Origin: Streptomyces sp. NBC_00510
GTDB lineage: Bacteria; Actinomycetota; Actinomycetes; Streptomycetales; Streptomycetaceae
Assembly (NCBI GenBank): GCA_036013505.1
Contig: CP107851.1
Location: 1,178,001-1,242,000 of the forward strand
Length of the DNA stretch: 64,000 nt
Reading direction: 5' to 3'
A program made the position numbers and the translations under genes. How positions within the stretch are numbered: position 1 is the stretch's first letter; each line of letters opens with the position of its first letter. The notes under the pieces are model-generated. The model did not search any database, was not told the origin of the DNA, and worked only from the letters and a program-made list of their open reading frames with translations. Below are positions 8,465-17,884 of this stretch, piece after piece.

Positions 8465-9358
8465 ATGGCCGACGCACACGCCCCCTCGCTCATGCGCCGC
8501 TCTGCGCACCACAGCCCGCACACGCACTCGCGCGGCCGCCGGATCCTGTCGCGGCTGGCCCTGCTCGCCGGGGCCTTCGCCTTCCTCTTCCCCTTCTACT
8601 ACATGCTCATCGGCTCCCTGCAGCGCGAGCCCGACAGCAGCCCCGCCGGCGCCTTCCCGCAACCGGGCAACCTCTCCCTGCACAACTACGCGGAGATCAA
8701 CTCGGCCATCTCGCTCGGCCGTTCCCTGATCAACTCCGGCATCTTCACCGGCGGCGTCATCGTCTGCACCACCGTCTTCGGCCTGCTGGCGGGGTACGCC
8801 CTGGCCCGGCTCCACTTCCGGGGCAAGGGCTCCACCTTCGCCCTGGTGCTGCTGGTGCAGGTCATCCCGTTCCAGCTGCTGATGATCCCGCTGTACGTGC
8901 TGATCGTCCGCGACTACGGCCTGGCCGACTCCTACATCGGGATCATCCTGCCGTTCGCGATCAACACCAGCGCGGTCTTCATCTTCCGGCAGTTCTTCCT
9001 GCAGCTGCCGCAGGCGATGTTCGAGGCCGCGCGCATCGACGGCGCGGGCGAGCTGCAGATCCTGTTCCGGATCGCGATCCCGCTGTGCAAGCCGGCGCTC
9101 GCGTCCGTGGTGCTGCTGAGCTTCACCGGGCCGTGGAACGAGTTCCTGTGGCCGTTCCTGGTCACCAAGGAGCAGGACATGCAGCCGCTGGCGGTGTCCC
9201 TGGCCAACTACATCAGCACGGTCTCCTCCGCCGCCGCCAACCCGTTCGGCGCCATCCTCGCCGGTGCCTGCGTACTGGCCGCGCCCGCGGTGGCCCTCTA
9301 CCTCGTCTTCCAGAGCCGCTTCACCTCCACCGACCTCGATTCCGCCACGAAGGGCTGA
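8465..9358 (+). CDS. ABC sugar transporter permease (MalG-like)
   Basis: A 297-residue membrane permease, the second half of the channel. The EAA loop is MFEAARIDGAGELQILFRIAIPLCKPALASV, and the sequence ends with the usual Q-SRFTSTDL-SATKG type tail of MalG relatives. It begins one base after the preceding permease stop, consistent with translational coupling. Together with the 7501 permease it should form the pore for the sugar captured by the 6217 lipoprotein. Confidence 0.93.
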   Translation: MADAHAPSLMRRSAHHSPHTHSRGRRILSRLALLAGAFAFLFPFYYMLIGSLQREPDSSPAGAFPQPGNLSLHNYAEINSAISLGRSLINSGIFTGGVIVCTTVFGLLAGYALARLHFRGKGSTFALVLLVQVIPFQLLMIPLYVLIVRDYGLADSYIGIILPFAINTSAVFIFRQFFLQLPQAMFEAARIDGAGELQILFRIAIPLCKPALASVVLLSFTGPWNEFLWPFLVTKEQDMQPLAVSLANYISTVSSAAANPFGAILAGACVLAAPAVALYLVFQSRFTSTDLDSATKG

Positions 9359-9365
9359 ACTCGCC

Positions 9366-10466
9366 GTGAACGACCGCACCACCAGCACCGCCCGTACCAC
9401 CGGCTCCAACAGCTCCGTGCCCTACCGCCTGACCCGCGTCGGCGTCGTGATGTCCCCGCTGGCCGGCGAGGCCGACGAGGCCGAGGGCGTGCTCAACCCC
9501 GCGTCCGGCCGCACCCCGGACGGCACCCTGCACCTGCTGCCCCGCCTCGTCGCGGAGGGCAACGTCTCCCGCGTGGGCCTCGCCGAGGTCGTGATCGAGG
9601 ACGGCGTGCCCACCGGCGTCGAGCGCCGCGGCGTCGTCCTCGCCCCCGACGCCGGCTGGGAGCGCGGCAAGAACAACGCCGGCGTGGAGGACCCGCGCAC
9701 GACGTGGATCGAGGCGCTCGGGCTGCACGTCATGTCGTACGTCGCCTACGGCCCGCTCGGCCCCAAGCCGGCGCTGGCCGTCTCGAAGGACCTGGTCACC
9801 TGGGAGCGTCTGGGCCCGATCCAGTTCGCCTACCAGGCCGACCTCGACACCGACCTCAACCTCTTCCCGAACAAGGACGTGGTGCACTTCCCCGAGCCCG
9901 TCCCGGGCCCGGACGGCGAGCCCGCCTTCGCCATGCTGCACCGCCCGATGTGGGACCTGGGCTGGTTCCGCCCCGGGGAGGGCGTCCACCTGCCGGCCGG
10001 CGTGACCGACGAGCGCCCCGGCATCTGGATCTCCTACGTCCCGGTGGCCGAGGTGGAGAGGGACCTCAGCGCCCTGGCCCGCCCCCGTGACCACCGTCTG
10101 GTCGCGCTGTCCGAGCACCCCTGGGAAGAGCTCAAGATCGGCGCCGGCCCGGCCCCGATCCGCGTCGAGGAGGGCTGGCTGCTCATCCACCACGGCGTGT
10201 CCGGCACGATCGACGACCCCTTCGCCCAGCAGCAGAAGGTCAGCTACGCGGCGGGCGCGATGATCCTCGACCCGCAGGACCCGTCGCGGATCCTGGCCCG
10301 CACCGACGAGCCGCTGATGGAGCCGGAGACGGAGGAGGAGCGTTCCGGCACCGTGCCGAACGTCGTCTTCCCCACCGCGATCGAGGAGATCGACGGCGTG
10401 CGCTACGTCTTCTACGGCATGGCCGACGCCCACATCGGCGTCGCCCGCCTGGACCGTGCCGAGTGA
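9366..10466 (+). CDS. glycoside hydrolase family 130 phosphorylase
   Basis: A 366-residue five-bladed beta-propeller enzyme of family GH130, whose members phosphorolyse beta-mannosides to mannose 1-phosphate. Family marks are LNPASGR near residue 44, GVEDPRTT with the likely catalytic D109, NKDVVHFPE, AMLHRPMWD, and KIGAGPAPIRVEEGWLLIHHGV near the end. The GTG start at 9366 follows the permease gene by 7 bases. Located directly after an importer, it should act on the imported saccharide in the cytosol without spending ATP. Exact linkage (mannosyl-glucose, mannosyl-GlcNAc or mannobiose) cannot be read from the sequence. Confidence 0.9.
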   Translation: MNDRTTSTARTTGSNSSVPYRLTRVGVVMSPLAGEADEAEGVLNPASGRTPDGTLHLLPRLVAEGNVSRVGLAEVVIEDGVPTGVERRGVVLAPDAGWERGKNNAGVEDPRTTWIEALGLHVMSYVAYGPLGPKPALAVSKDLVTWERLGPIQFAYQADLDTDLNLFPNKDVVHFPEPVPGPDGEPAFAMLHRPMWDLGWFRPGEGVHLPAGVTDERPGIWISYVPVAEVERDLSALARPRDHRLVALSEHPWEELKIGAGPAPIRVEEGWLLIHHGVSGTIDDPFAQQQKVSYAAGAMILDPQDPSRILARTDEPLMEPETEEERSGTVPNVVFPTAIEEIDGVRYVFYGMADAHIGVARLDRAE

Positions 10467-11659
10467 CCACGCTCGGTCTGGGCCTGGCCGGCTGCGGTGC
10501 GTTCGGCGCCTACCTGCTGGACGCCGTGGCCGACCTGCCCGGCGTACGCGTCGTGGCGTGCGCCGACCCCGACGGTGACCGTGCCGCCGCCCTCGCGCGG
10601 CGGCACGGCGCCGACGTCGCCGCCGACGCCGCCGCGCTGGCGGGCCTGCGCGGTGTGGACGTCGTGGCGATCGCCACTCCCCCGGCCACCCACGCGGAAC
10701 TCGCCGTCGGCGCGCTGCGCGCGGGCCGGCACGTGTTCTGCGAGAAGCCGCTGGCCGTGACGCTGGAGGACGCCCTGCGGGTGGAGGCCGAGGCCGAACG
10801 CTCCCCCGGCGTCCTCGTCGTCGACCACGTCCTGCGCTACAACCCCGTCCTGCGGATGCTGCAGCGGCTGAGCGCCGAGGGGCTGCTGGACCCGCTGGTG
10901 CGCTTCGCCTTCGAGAACGACGCCGCCGACGAGGACCTGGGCCCCGGCCACTGGTTCTGGGACCCCGCCCACAGCGGCGGCATCCACGTCGAGCACGGCG
11001 TGCACTTCTTCGACGCAGCCCGCGCCCTCATGGGCAGCGATCCCGTCGAGGTGCACGGCACGGCCGTGCGCCGCGAGGGCGGCCCGGTCGACATCGTCGT
11101 GGCCACCGCCACCCACCCCGGCGGCGCCGTCGCCACCCACACCCACTCCTTCACCCACGCCCACCGCGCCGAACGGCAGTTGATGCGCCTGGACTACGGC
11201 TTCGCCGAGGCCCGGGTCACCGGCTGGATCCCGACCCACGCGACGGTCACGGCCTGGACGGACGAGCAGGGCGCCCGCCGCTGGGAGGACCTGCCCGCGC
11301 GCACCGCCGCGCTGCTGGCCGTATCGGGGCTGCGGCCGCACGGCGAGGAGCGGATCACCGTCACGGTGGAACGCGACGCGGGACCGGCGGCGCCCGCCCG
11401 CGGCCGCGGTGTGGAGCGGAGCGTCCCGCACCGGGTGACCTGCGTGGTCGACCTGGGCGGCGAGGCCCGCAAGCAGCACGTGTACGCCGAGAGCGTGCGC
11501 GCCGCCTTCACCGACCTGCTGCGCTGCGCGACCGAGGGTGGCACCCCGGTGGCCGACGCGCGGTCCGGGCGGTCCGCGGTCGCGGTGGCCGAGGCCGCCA
11601 CGCGTTCCGCGGAGACCGGCCGCACCCTGCCGGTCCCGTCCGGCCCGACAGGAGCATGA
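10463..11659 (+). CDS. Gfo/Idh/MocA family oxidoreductase
   Basis: A 398-residue NAD(P)-dependent sugar or polyol dehydrogenase. It starts with the Rossmann motif GLAGCGAFGAYLL (residues 5-17) and contains the family signature HVFCEKPLAV with the catalytic-site lysine of EKP at about residue 95. A GGIHVEHGVHFFD segment follows. GTG 10463 overlaps the GH130 stop by 4 bases (GTGA). It probably oxidises a sugar produced from the imported substrate, for example at C3 or C1, but substrate and product are unknown. Confidence 0.9.
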   Translation: MTTLGLGLAGCGAFGAYLLDAVADLPGVRVVACADPDGDRAAALARRHGADVAADAAALAGLRGVDVVAIATPPATHAELAVGALRAGRHVFCEKPLAVTLEDALRVEAEAERSPGVLVVDHVLRYNPVLRMLQRLSAEGLLDPLVRFAFENDAADEDLGPGHWFWDPAHSGGIHVEHGVHFFDAARALMGSDPVEVHGTAVRREGGPVDIVVATATHPGGAVATHTHSFTHAHRAERQLMRLDYGFAEARVTGWIPTHATVTAWTDEQGARRWEDLPARTAALLAVSGLRPHGEERITVTVERDAGPAAPARGRGVERSVPHRVTCVVDLGGEARKQHVYAESVRAAFTDLLRCATEGGTPVADARSGRSAVAVAEAATRSAETGRTLPVPSGPTGA

Positions 11660-13488
11660 GGAGCACCGTGAGCACCACCGATCCCGCACCGGCCACGCCC
11701 TGGTGGCGGGACGCGGTCTGCTACGAGATCCACCCCCGCGCGTTCGCCGACGGCGACGGGGACGGCGTCGGCGACCTCGCCGGCGCCGCCGCCCGCCTGG
11801 ACCACGTGGCCCGCCTGGGGGCGGACGCGGTGTGGATCACCCCGTTCTACCCGTCCCCGCTGGCCGACGGCGGGTACGACATCGCCGACCACACCGCCGT
11901 CGCCCCCGACCTCGGCACCGACGCGGACTTCGACGCCTTCGTCGCGCGCGCCCACGGCCTGGGGCTGCGGGTCCTGATCGACCTCGTCCCCAACCACACC
12001 TCGGACACGCACCCCTGGTTCCGGGAGGCCCTCGCGGCCGATCCGGGGAGCGCGGCAAGGGACCGCTACCTCTTCCGCACCGGACGCGGCGCGGACGGTG
12101 AACTCCCCCCGAACGACTGGGAGTCCGCGTTCGGGGGTCCGGCGTGGACCCGTGTGCCCGCACCGGACGGCGGCCCGGGCGAGTGGTACCTGCACCTGCA
12201 CGCGCCCGAGCAGCCGGACCTCAACTGGCGCCGGCCGGAGGTCGTCGCCGACTTCGAGCGGATCCTGCGGCACTGGCTCGACCGCGGCGTCGACGGTTTC
12301 CGCATCGACGTGGCCCACACCCTCTTCAAGGCCCCCGGCCTGCCCGACGCCGGACCCGGGCAGCACCAGGACATCCTCCGCAACCACCTGCTGCCGTACC
12401 ACGACCAGGAGGAACTGCACCCGCTGTTCCGTTCCTGGCGCCGGCTGCTGGACACCCATCCGGCACCGTCCGGCGCGGTCCCCCCGGGGCAGCGCGTGAT
12501 GGTGGCCGAGGCCGCCGTGTTCGAACCGGCCCGGCTGGCCCGGTACGTCAGCCCCGGCGAGATGCAGCAGGCCTTCAACTTCGCGTTCCTGGAGTCCCCT
12601 TGGGACGGGACGGAGCTGCGCGCGGTCATCGAGCGGTCCGTCGCGTCGATGCGGGCCGTCGGGGCACGGGTCACCTGGGTCCTGTCCAGTCACGACGCGG
12701 TCCGCCCGGTCACCCGCTACGGCGGCGGGCAGCGCGGCCGGCGCCGGGCCCGGGCCGCCGCGCTGCTCATGCTCGCGCTGCCCGGCGCCGCCTACGTCTA
12801 CCAGGGCGAGGAGCTGGGGCTGCCGCAGGTCCACGTGCCGGACGACCGGCTGCGTGATCCCCTCTGGGAGCGCTCCGGCCACCGCGAGCGCGGCCGCGAC
12901 GGCTGCCGGGTGCCGCTGCCCTGGGAGGGCCCGGCGGCACCGTACGGTTTCAGCAGCGCCCCCGCGGACGCCTGCTGGTTCCCGCAGCCCGACGACTGGG
13001 CGGACCTCACCGTCCGGGCCCAGGGGGACGACCCCGCGTCGATGCTCGCCCTGTACCGCTCCGCGCTGCGGCTGCGGCGCGAGGCGCCGGTCCCGGCGGA
13101 CGCGGTGCCGGTTCCGCAGGGGCCCGCGGACGGTTCCTGGGTCGCCTTCGACCGCGCGCCGGGGCTGCGGTGCCTGACCAACTTCGGCCCGGATCCGCTG
13201 CCCCTCGCGGATGAGGACGAGGTGCTGCTGGCCAGCACCCCGCTCGACGGCCGCTCGGTGCCCGCGGACACCACCGTGTGGCTCCGTACCGCCGGGACCA
13301 CGACCGCGTTCGCGTCCCAGGCCGGCAGTTCCAGGGCTGCGCCACTCGGCGAACGGCCGGCGAACATCTCGTCCGGCAGCGCGACGACCTCGACGGCGGC
13401 GGGCCCCGCCGCCGTGGGGCGCCCTCGGGCGCCGTCGGCCGCGATCACCGGTCTCACTGCATCCGGGGAAGCGACTCCAGCGGCTTGA
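11656..13488 (+). CDS. GH13 alpha-glucosidase/alpha-amylase family enzyme
   Basis: A 610-residue GH13 hydrolase. Conserved regions are DLVPNHTS (about 109-116), GFRIDVAH with nucleophile D218, MVAEAAVF with acid/base E285, and SSHDAVRP with transition-state D347. The layout is that of oligo-1,6-glucosidase-like cytoplasmic enzymes. Its ATG overlaps the preceding stop (ATGA). The last 65 or so residues after VPADTTVWLR are a low-complexity Ala/Ser/Thr/Gly/Pro tail not usual in the family, and the gene overlaps the convergent LysR gene by 35 bases. A frameshift or read-through after about 13290 is possible. Confidence 0.88.
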   Translation: MRSTVSTTDPAPATPWWRDAVCYEIHPRAFADGDGDGVGDLAGAAARLDHVARLGADAVWITPFYPSPLADGGYDIADHTAVAPDLGTDADFDAFVARAHGLGLRVLIDLVPNHTSDTHPWFREALAADPGSAARDRYLFRTGRGADGELPPNDWESAFGGPAWTRVPAPDGGPGEWYLHLHAPEQPDLNWRRPEVVADFERILRHWLDRGVDGFRIDVAHTLFKAPGLPDAGPGQHQDILRNHLLPYHDQEELHPLFRSWRRLLDTHPAPSGAVPPGQRVMVAEAAVFEPARLARYVSPGEMQQAFNFAFLESPWDGTELRAVIERSVASMRAVGARVTWVLSSHDAVRPVTRYGGGQRGRRRARAAALLMLALPGAAYVYQGEELGLPQVHVPDDRLRDPLWERSGHRERGRDGCRVPLPWEGPAAPYGFSSAPADACWFPQPDDWADLTVRAQGDDPASMLALYRSALRLRREAPVPADAVPVPQGPADGSWVAFDRAPGLRCLTNFGPDPLPLADEDEVLLASTPLDGRSVPADTTVWLRTAGTTTAFASQAGSSRAAPLGERPANISSGSATTSTAAGPAAVGRPRAPSAAITGLTASGEATPAA

Positions 13489-14371
13489 GGTCGGCGTGCT
13501 GCGCGGTGGCGACCAGCGCCTGCACCATCACGGACTCGGGATCCCGGCGGAAGGCGACCAGCCCTATCTCGGCCGCCCGGGCGGGCTCCACCATCGGGAC
13601 CGCCCGCACCCCGGGCGGCACTCCCAGGGCATGGATCCACGCCAGAGGGGCGATCCCGGCCCATCGTCCGGGCACGACGTGCGCGATCAGCGAGGCGAAC
13701 GAGTCGGTCTCCACCCTCGCCGTCGGTTCGGCCCCGGCCGCGGCGAAAAGGGCGTCCATGGTGCGCCGTCCCCGCATGGTCGATGTGAGCAGGCACAGTG
13801 GCAGGGCCGCCGCCTCCGCCCAGGTCGCCGTGGCGCCGCCGGCCGGGGCCCACGAGGCGTCGGTGAGCAGTGCGTACTTCTCCCGGTACAGCGGCACGGT
13901 GCGAAAGGCGGCGCGCACCTCGTCGTCCAGGTACGTGACGGCGGCGTCGAGGGTGAAGTCCCTGAGCATCGTGAGGATGTCACTCGACGTCAGGTCGTTC
14001 ACGATGTGCGCGGTGAGCAGCGGGTGCCGCGTGCACAACGGGTCGACCAGGCGCGGCACGGCGGTGGCCGCGCTGGGCACCACGCCGATGCGGATGCGGC
14101 CGCTCAGTCCGGTGCGCATGGCGGCGACCTCGCCCTCCATGGCGTCCCGGTCGGCCAGGATCTGCCGCGCCCACACCACGACGCGCTCGCCCTCGGCGGT
14201 GAGGCCGTCGAACCGCCGGCCCCGCTGGATCAGCGGGACCCGCATCTCCTCCTCCAGCTTGCGGATGCCCTCGGACAACGAGGGCTGGGACACCCCGCAG
14301 CTCTGCGCGGCACGGGCGAAGTGCCCCTCCTGCGCCAGGGCCACCAGGTATTCGAGCTGCCGGAAGAGCAC
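13454..14371 (-). CDS. LysR family transcriptional regulator
   Basis: A 305-residue LysR-type regulator: winged helix-turn-helix at residues 1-60 (FRQLEYLVALAQEGHFARAAQSCGVSQPSLSEGIRKLEEEM) and a two-lobed effector domain with VPLYREKYALL and a RGRRTMDALF loop. The GTG start at 14371 has GAGAGGTG upstream; an in-frame ATG at 14446 would add a non-family head. The same LysR type commonly stands beside fdhD/fdhF pairs, and here it lies directly downstream of them on the same strand, so it may regulate the formate dehydrogenase-like genes. Confidence 0.9.
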   Translation of the reverse strand: MLFRQLEYLVALAQEGHFARAAQSCGVSQPSLSEGIRKLEEEMRVPLIQRGRRFDGLTAEGERVVVWARQILADRDAMEGEVAAMRTGLSGRIRIGVVPSAATAVPRLVDPLCTRHPLLTAHIVNDLTSSDILTMLRDFTLDAAVTYLDDEVRAAFRTVPLYREKYALLTDASWAPAGGATATWAEAAALPLCLLTSTMRGRRTMDALFAAAGAEPTARVETDSFASLIAHVVPGRWAGIAPLAWIHALGVPPGVRAVPMVEPARAAEIGLVAFRRDPESVMVQALVATAQHADLKPLESLPRMQ

Positions 14372-14631
14372 GGCTGAGCACCTCTCAGGATTCCGCCGAC
14401 CGGGAGACGCGTCGGACCTGTTCCCGGGTTCCGAGCTGTATACCAAGTCGCTCCCGGCGGGCCGACGGCGCCCGCCTCCGCGAAGTGCCCGGAGCGCTCG
14501 TGCTCCCAGTGAACCCGTGAGTGCCGTGCGGGGCGAGTCGAGGACGTGGTCACGGCATCACCGGGCGCGGAACGGGTGCTGCCCGGAGGGGCGGCACCCC
14601 TCGCGCACGCGCCGCCGGGCGACGCTCCGCG

Positions 14632-15471
14632 TCAAACGACGGGCTGGGCCACGCGCAACCGCTCGGCGCCGGTGTACACGTTCGCCGAGCGGCCGCGCAG
14701 GAAGCCCACCAGGGTCATCCCCGTCTCGGCGGCCAGGTCCACGGCGAGGGAGGACGGCGCGGACACCGCGGCCAGCACCGGGATGCCCGCCATGGCCGCC
14801 TTCTGCACGAGTTCGAAGGACGCCCGCCCGCTGACCATGAGCACGGTGCCCCGCAGCGGCAGCCGCCCCTCCTGCAGCGCGTGGCCGACCACCTTGTCGA
14901 CGGCGTTGTGGCGGCCCACGTCCTCACGCAGGCACAGCATCTCGCCGTCCGCCGTGAACAGCCCGGCCGCGTGCAGCCCGCCCGTGCTGTCGAAGACCCG
15001 CTGCGCCGCCCGCAGCCGGTCGGGGAGGGTGAAGAGAACCTCGGAGTCGATCTCCGCGTCGTCGCCCGCCACGCTCCAGTGCTGCGTGGTCCGCACCGCG
15101 TCCAGGCTCGCCTTGCCGCACAGACCGCAGGAGGAGGTGGTGTAGAAGTTGCGCTCCAGGGAGAGGTCCGGGAGGCGCACACCAGGCGCCAGGACGACGT
15201 CGACGACGTTGTAGGTGTTGCCGTCGTCGGCCGTCGCGCCGGCGCAGTAGCGGATGCCCAGCACCTCGTCCGGACCGTGGATGACGCCCTCGCTGACGAG
15301 GAAGCCCACCGCGAGGTCGAAGTCACTGCCCGGGGTGCGCATGGTGATGGTCAGCGCGCGGCCGCCGACGCGGATCTCCATCGGCTCCTCGGCGGCCAGC
15401 GTGTCCGAGCGGTGCCCGGGAACCCCGTCCCTGATCCGCAGCACCCGCCGCCGCGCGGTCACCCGGCCCAT
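14632..15471 (-). CDS. fdhD: formate dehydrogenase accessory sulfurtransferase FdhD
   Basis: A 279-residue FdhD protein, which passes sulfur from a cysteine desulfurase to the molybdenum cofactor so that formate dehydrogenase becomes active. The CxxC sulfur-transfer motif is C115-x-x-C118 in SSCGLCGK. The conserved LCLREDVGRHNAVDKVVGHAL and VSGRASFELVQKA segments follow. ATG 15471 overlaps the end of the upstream molybdoenzyme gene by 13 bases, so the two are translated together. This pairing supports a formate dehydrogenase-like role for the partner. Confidence 0.96.
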   Translation of the reverse strand: MGRVTARRRVLRIRDGVPGHRSDTLAAEEPMEIRVGGRALTITMRTPGSDFDLAVGFLVSEGVIHGPDEVLGIRYCAGATADDGNTYNVVDVVLAPGVRLPDLSLERNFYTTSSCGLCGKASLDAVRTTQHWSVAGDDAEIDSEVLFTLPDRLRAAQRVFDSTGGLHAAGLFTADGEMLCLREDVGRHNAVDKVVGHALQEGRLPLRGTVLMVSGRASFELVQKAAMAGIPVLAAVSAPSSLAVDLAAETGMTLVGFLRGRSANVYTGAERLRVAQPVV

Positions 15472-17753
15472 GCCGCCGCCTCCAGTCGTACGACGACGGC
15501 CTTGGAGGTGGGGCAGTTGCTCACGTCCGCGACGCTGTCCAGCGGGACCAGGACGTTGGTCTCCGGGTAGTAGGCGGCGGCCGACCCCCGGGAGGTGGGG
15601 TAGGGCACCAGGCGGAAGGACTCGGCCCGGCGCTCGCTGCCGTCGGTCCATATGCTCACCAGGTCCACCATCTGCATCTCGGTGAGCCCCAGGGCCTCGA
15701 TGTCCTCGGGGTTGACCATGACGATCCGGCGGCCGCCCCGGATGCCGCGGTAGCGGTCGTCCATGGCGTACGGGATGGTGTTCCACTGGTCGTGCGACCG
15801 CAGGGACTGCAGGATGAGGTGGCCCTTGGGTGCCCGCGGCATCTCGAAGTCGTTGCGGGTGAAGACGGCCTTGCCGCTCGGCGTCCGGAAGGTCATCGCG
15901 TTCACCGGGTTCGGCAGCTGGAAGCCGCCCGGTTCGGCGACGCGCCGGTTGAAGTCCTCGAACCCCGGCACGACCCGGGAGATCCGGTCCCGGACGGTGC
16001 CGTAGTCGGCCTCGAACTCCTCCCAGCCGATCGCCGGTGAATCGCCGAGGGTGGACCGGGCCAGCCGGCTGATGATCGCCACCTCGCTCAGCAGGTCGGG
16101 GGAGGCGGGCGCCAGCTTGCCGCGGGAGGCGTGCACCATGCTCATGGAGTCCTCGACGGTGACGAACTGCTCGCCACCCACCTGGACGTCCCGGTCGCTG
16201 CGGCCCAGGGTGGGCAGGATCAGTGCGGTGTCACCGCACACGGTGTGCGAGCGGTTGAGCTTGGTGGAGATGTGCGCCGTCAGCCGGCAGCGGCGCATCG
16301 CCTGCTCCGTGACGTCGCTGTCGGGGGTCGCCCGGATGAAGTTCCCCGCCACCCCGAGGAAGAACTTCGCCTCGCCGTCGCGCATGGCACGGATGGCGTC
16401 GACGGAGTCGTGGCCGTGCTTGGCGGGGGGTGTGAAGCCGAACTCCCGTCCCAGGGAGTCGAGGAAGCTCTGCGGCATCTTCTCCCAGATGCCCATGGTG
16501 CGGTCGCCCTGGACGTTGCTGTGGCCGCGCACCGGGCACGCCCCGGCGCCGGGCCTGCCCAGGTTGCCGCGCAGCATCAGGAAGTTGACGATCTCGCGGA
16601 TGGTCGGCACACCGTGCTTCTGCTGCGTGACGCCCATGGCCCAGCAGACGATGACGCTCTTGGCGGCCAGGACGCGCTCGTGGACCTGCTCGATCTCCTC
16701 GCGCGTCAGGCCGGTGGCCGTCAGCACGTCGTCCCACGACGTCTTGCGCGCGTGCTCGGCGAACTCCTGGAAGCCCGTGCTGTGCTCGCGGATGAAGTCG
16801 TGGTCCAGGACCGTACCGGGAGCGGCGTCCTCGGCCTCCAGGAGCAGCAGATTCAGCGCCTGGAAGAGGGCGAGGTCGCCGCCCGCGCGGATGTGGAGGA
16901 ACTGGTCGGCGATGACCGTGCCGCGCCCGATGACTCCGCGCGCCTTCTGCGGGTGCTTGAACCGCATCAGCCCGGCCTCGGGGAGGGTGTTGACGGCGAC
17001 GACGCTTCCGCCGGCCCGCTTGGTCTCCTCCAGTGCGGACAGCATGCGCGGGTGGTTGGTGCCGGGGTTCTGGCCGACGACGAAGATCAGGTCGGCCTCG
17101 TGGATGTCGTCCAGGCTGACGGTGCCCTTGCCGACGCCGAGGGTCTCGTTCATCGCGGCGCCGCTGGACTCGTGGCACATGTTGCTGCAGTCCGGCAGGT
17201 TGTTGGTGCCGTAGGCGCGGGCGAAGAGCTGGAGGAGGAAGGCGGCCTCGTTGCCCACCCGGCCGGAGGTGTAGAACAGGGCTTCGTCCGGGGAGTCCAG
17301 GGCCCGCAGCTCCCCGGCCATCAGGGCGATGGCGTCGTCCCAGGAGATGGGCTCGTAGTGCTCCGCACCCGGCCGCTTGACCATCGGTTCGGTCAGCCTG
17401 CCCTGCTGGTTGAGCCAGTAGTCGGACTTGCGGCCCAGTTCGTCGACGGTGTACCGCTCGAAGAACTCGCGCCGTACGCGGTGCGACGTCGCCTCGTCGT
17501 TGATGTGCTTGGCGCCGTTCTCGCAGTACTCGTTCATGTGCCGCTTGCCCGGTGCCGCCTCCGGCCAGGCACAGCCGGGGCAGTCGATGCCCTTGGCCTG
17601 GTTGATGTTCAGCAGGGTCAGCATGGTCCGGCGGGGCGAGGTCTGGCTCAGCGAGTACTGCAGCGCGTGCGTGACCGCGGGGAGACCGGTCGCCCAGTCC
17701 TTGGGCGAGGTGATCTCCAGGTGCTCGTCCGTTGGGTCCTCCAGAGCGCTCAT
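15459..17753 (-). CDS. FdhF/YdeP family molybdopterin oxidoreductase
   Basis: A 764-residue molybdenum cofactor enzyme of the YdeP (FdhF-like) family. Family marks are INQAKGIDCPGCAWPE (about residues 50-65), CSNMCHESSGAAMNETLGVGKGT near 190, VGQNPGTNHPRML, CWAMGVTQQKHG, and a C-terminal molybdopterin-dinucleotide binding domain with ILQSLRSHDQWNTI. The N-terminus lacks a full [4Fe-4S] CxxCxxxC binding set, and no Tat signal is present, so it is probably cytosolic. FdhD follows in the same transcript. Formate oxidation or another two-electron redox reaction is likely; members of this family have been linked to acid or stress resistance. Confidence 0.92.
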   Translation of the reverse strand: MSALEDPTDEHLEITSPKDWATGLPAVTHALQYSLSQTSPRRTMLTLLNINQAKGIDCPGCAWPEAAPGKRHMNEYCENGAKHINDEATSHRVRREFFERYTVDELGRKSDYWLNQQGRLTEPMVKRPGAEHYEPISWDDAIALMAGELRALDSPDEALFYTSGRVGNEAAFLLQLFARAYGTNNLPDCSNMCHESSGAAMNETLGVGKGTVSLDDIHEADLIFVVGQNPGTNHPRMLSALEETKRAGGSVVAVNTLPEAGLMRFKHPQKARGVIGRGTVIADQFLHIRAGGDLALFQALNLLLLEAEDAAPGTVLDHDFIREHSTGFQEFAEHARKTSWDDVLTATGLTREEIEQVHERVLAAKSVIVCWAMGVTQQKHGVPTIREIVNFLMLRGNLGRPGAGACPVRGHSNVQGDRTMGIWEKMPQSFLDSLGREFGFTPPAKHGHDSVDAIRAMRDGEAKFFLGVAGNFIRATPDSDVTEQAMRRCRLTAHISTKLNRSHTVCGDTALILPTLGRSDRDVQVGGEQFVTVEDSMSMVHASRGKLAPASPDLLSEVAIISRLARSTLGDSPAIGWEEFEADYGTVRDRISRVVPGFEDFNRRVAEPGGFQLPNPVNAMTFRTPSGKAVFTRNDFEMPRAPKGHLILQSLRSHDQWNTIPYAMDDRYRGIRGGRRIVMVNPEDIEALGLTEMQMVDLVSIWTDGSERRAESFRLVPYPTSRGSAAAYYPETNVLVPLDSVADVSNCPTSKAVVVRLEAAAWAG

Positions 17754-17861
17754 GCCTGCCCTGCCTTCCCGGCTTCCGACACCGCGGAAACCGCCGCGAA
17801 TACCGATTCGCAGAAAAGCTAGACCCGCTTCACCGGCCCGTCAAAGAGGCCGTTCCTTTTG

Positions 17862-17884
17862 CTTGATAGGCGGCGCCGATCAAG
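17862..17884. promoter_or_regulatory. inverted repeat upstream of fdhF/ydeP
   Basis: CTTGAT and ATCAAG form a 6-bp inverted repeat separated by 11 GC-rich bases, about 110 bases before the molybdoenzyme start at 17753. A T-rich strand and the length suit a LysR-type site, and a LysR gene ends this gene group. No direct evidence of binding. Confidence 0.35.

Noticed and set aside
12798..13460. Minus-strand frame with protein-like segments behind the GH13 gene
   Set aside because: Most of it is antisense to conserved GH13 coding sequence; only the part behind the GH13 tail looks suggestive, which is noted as a finding instead.
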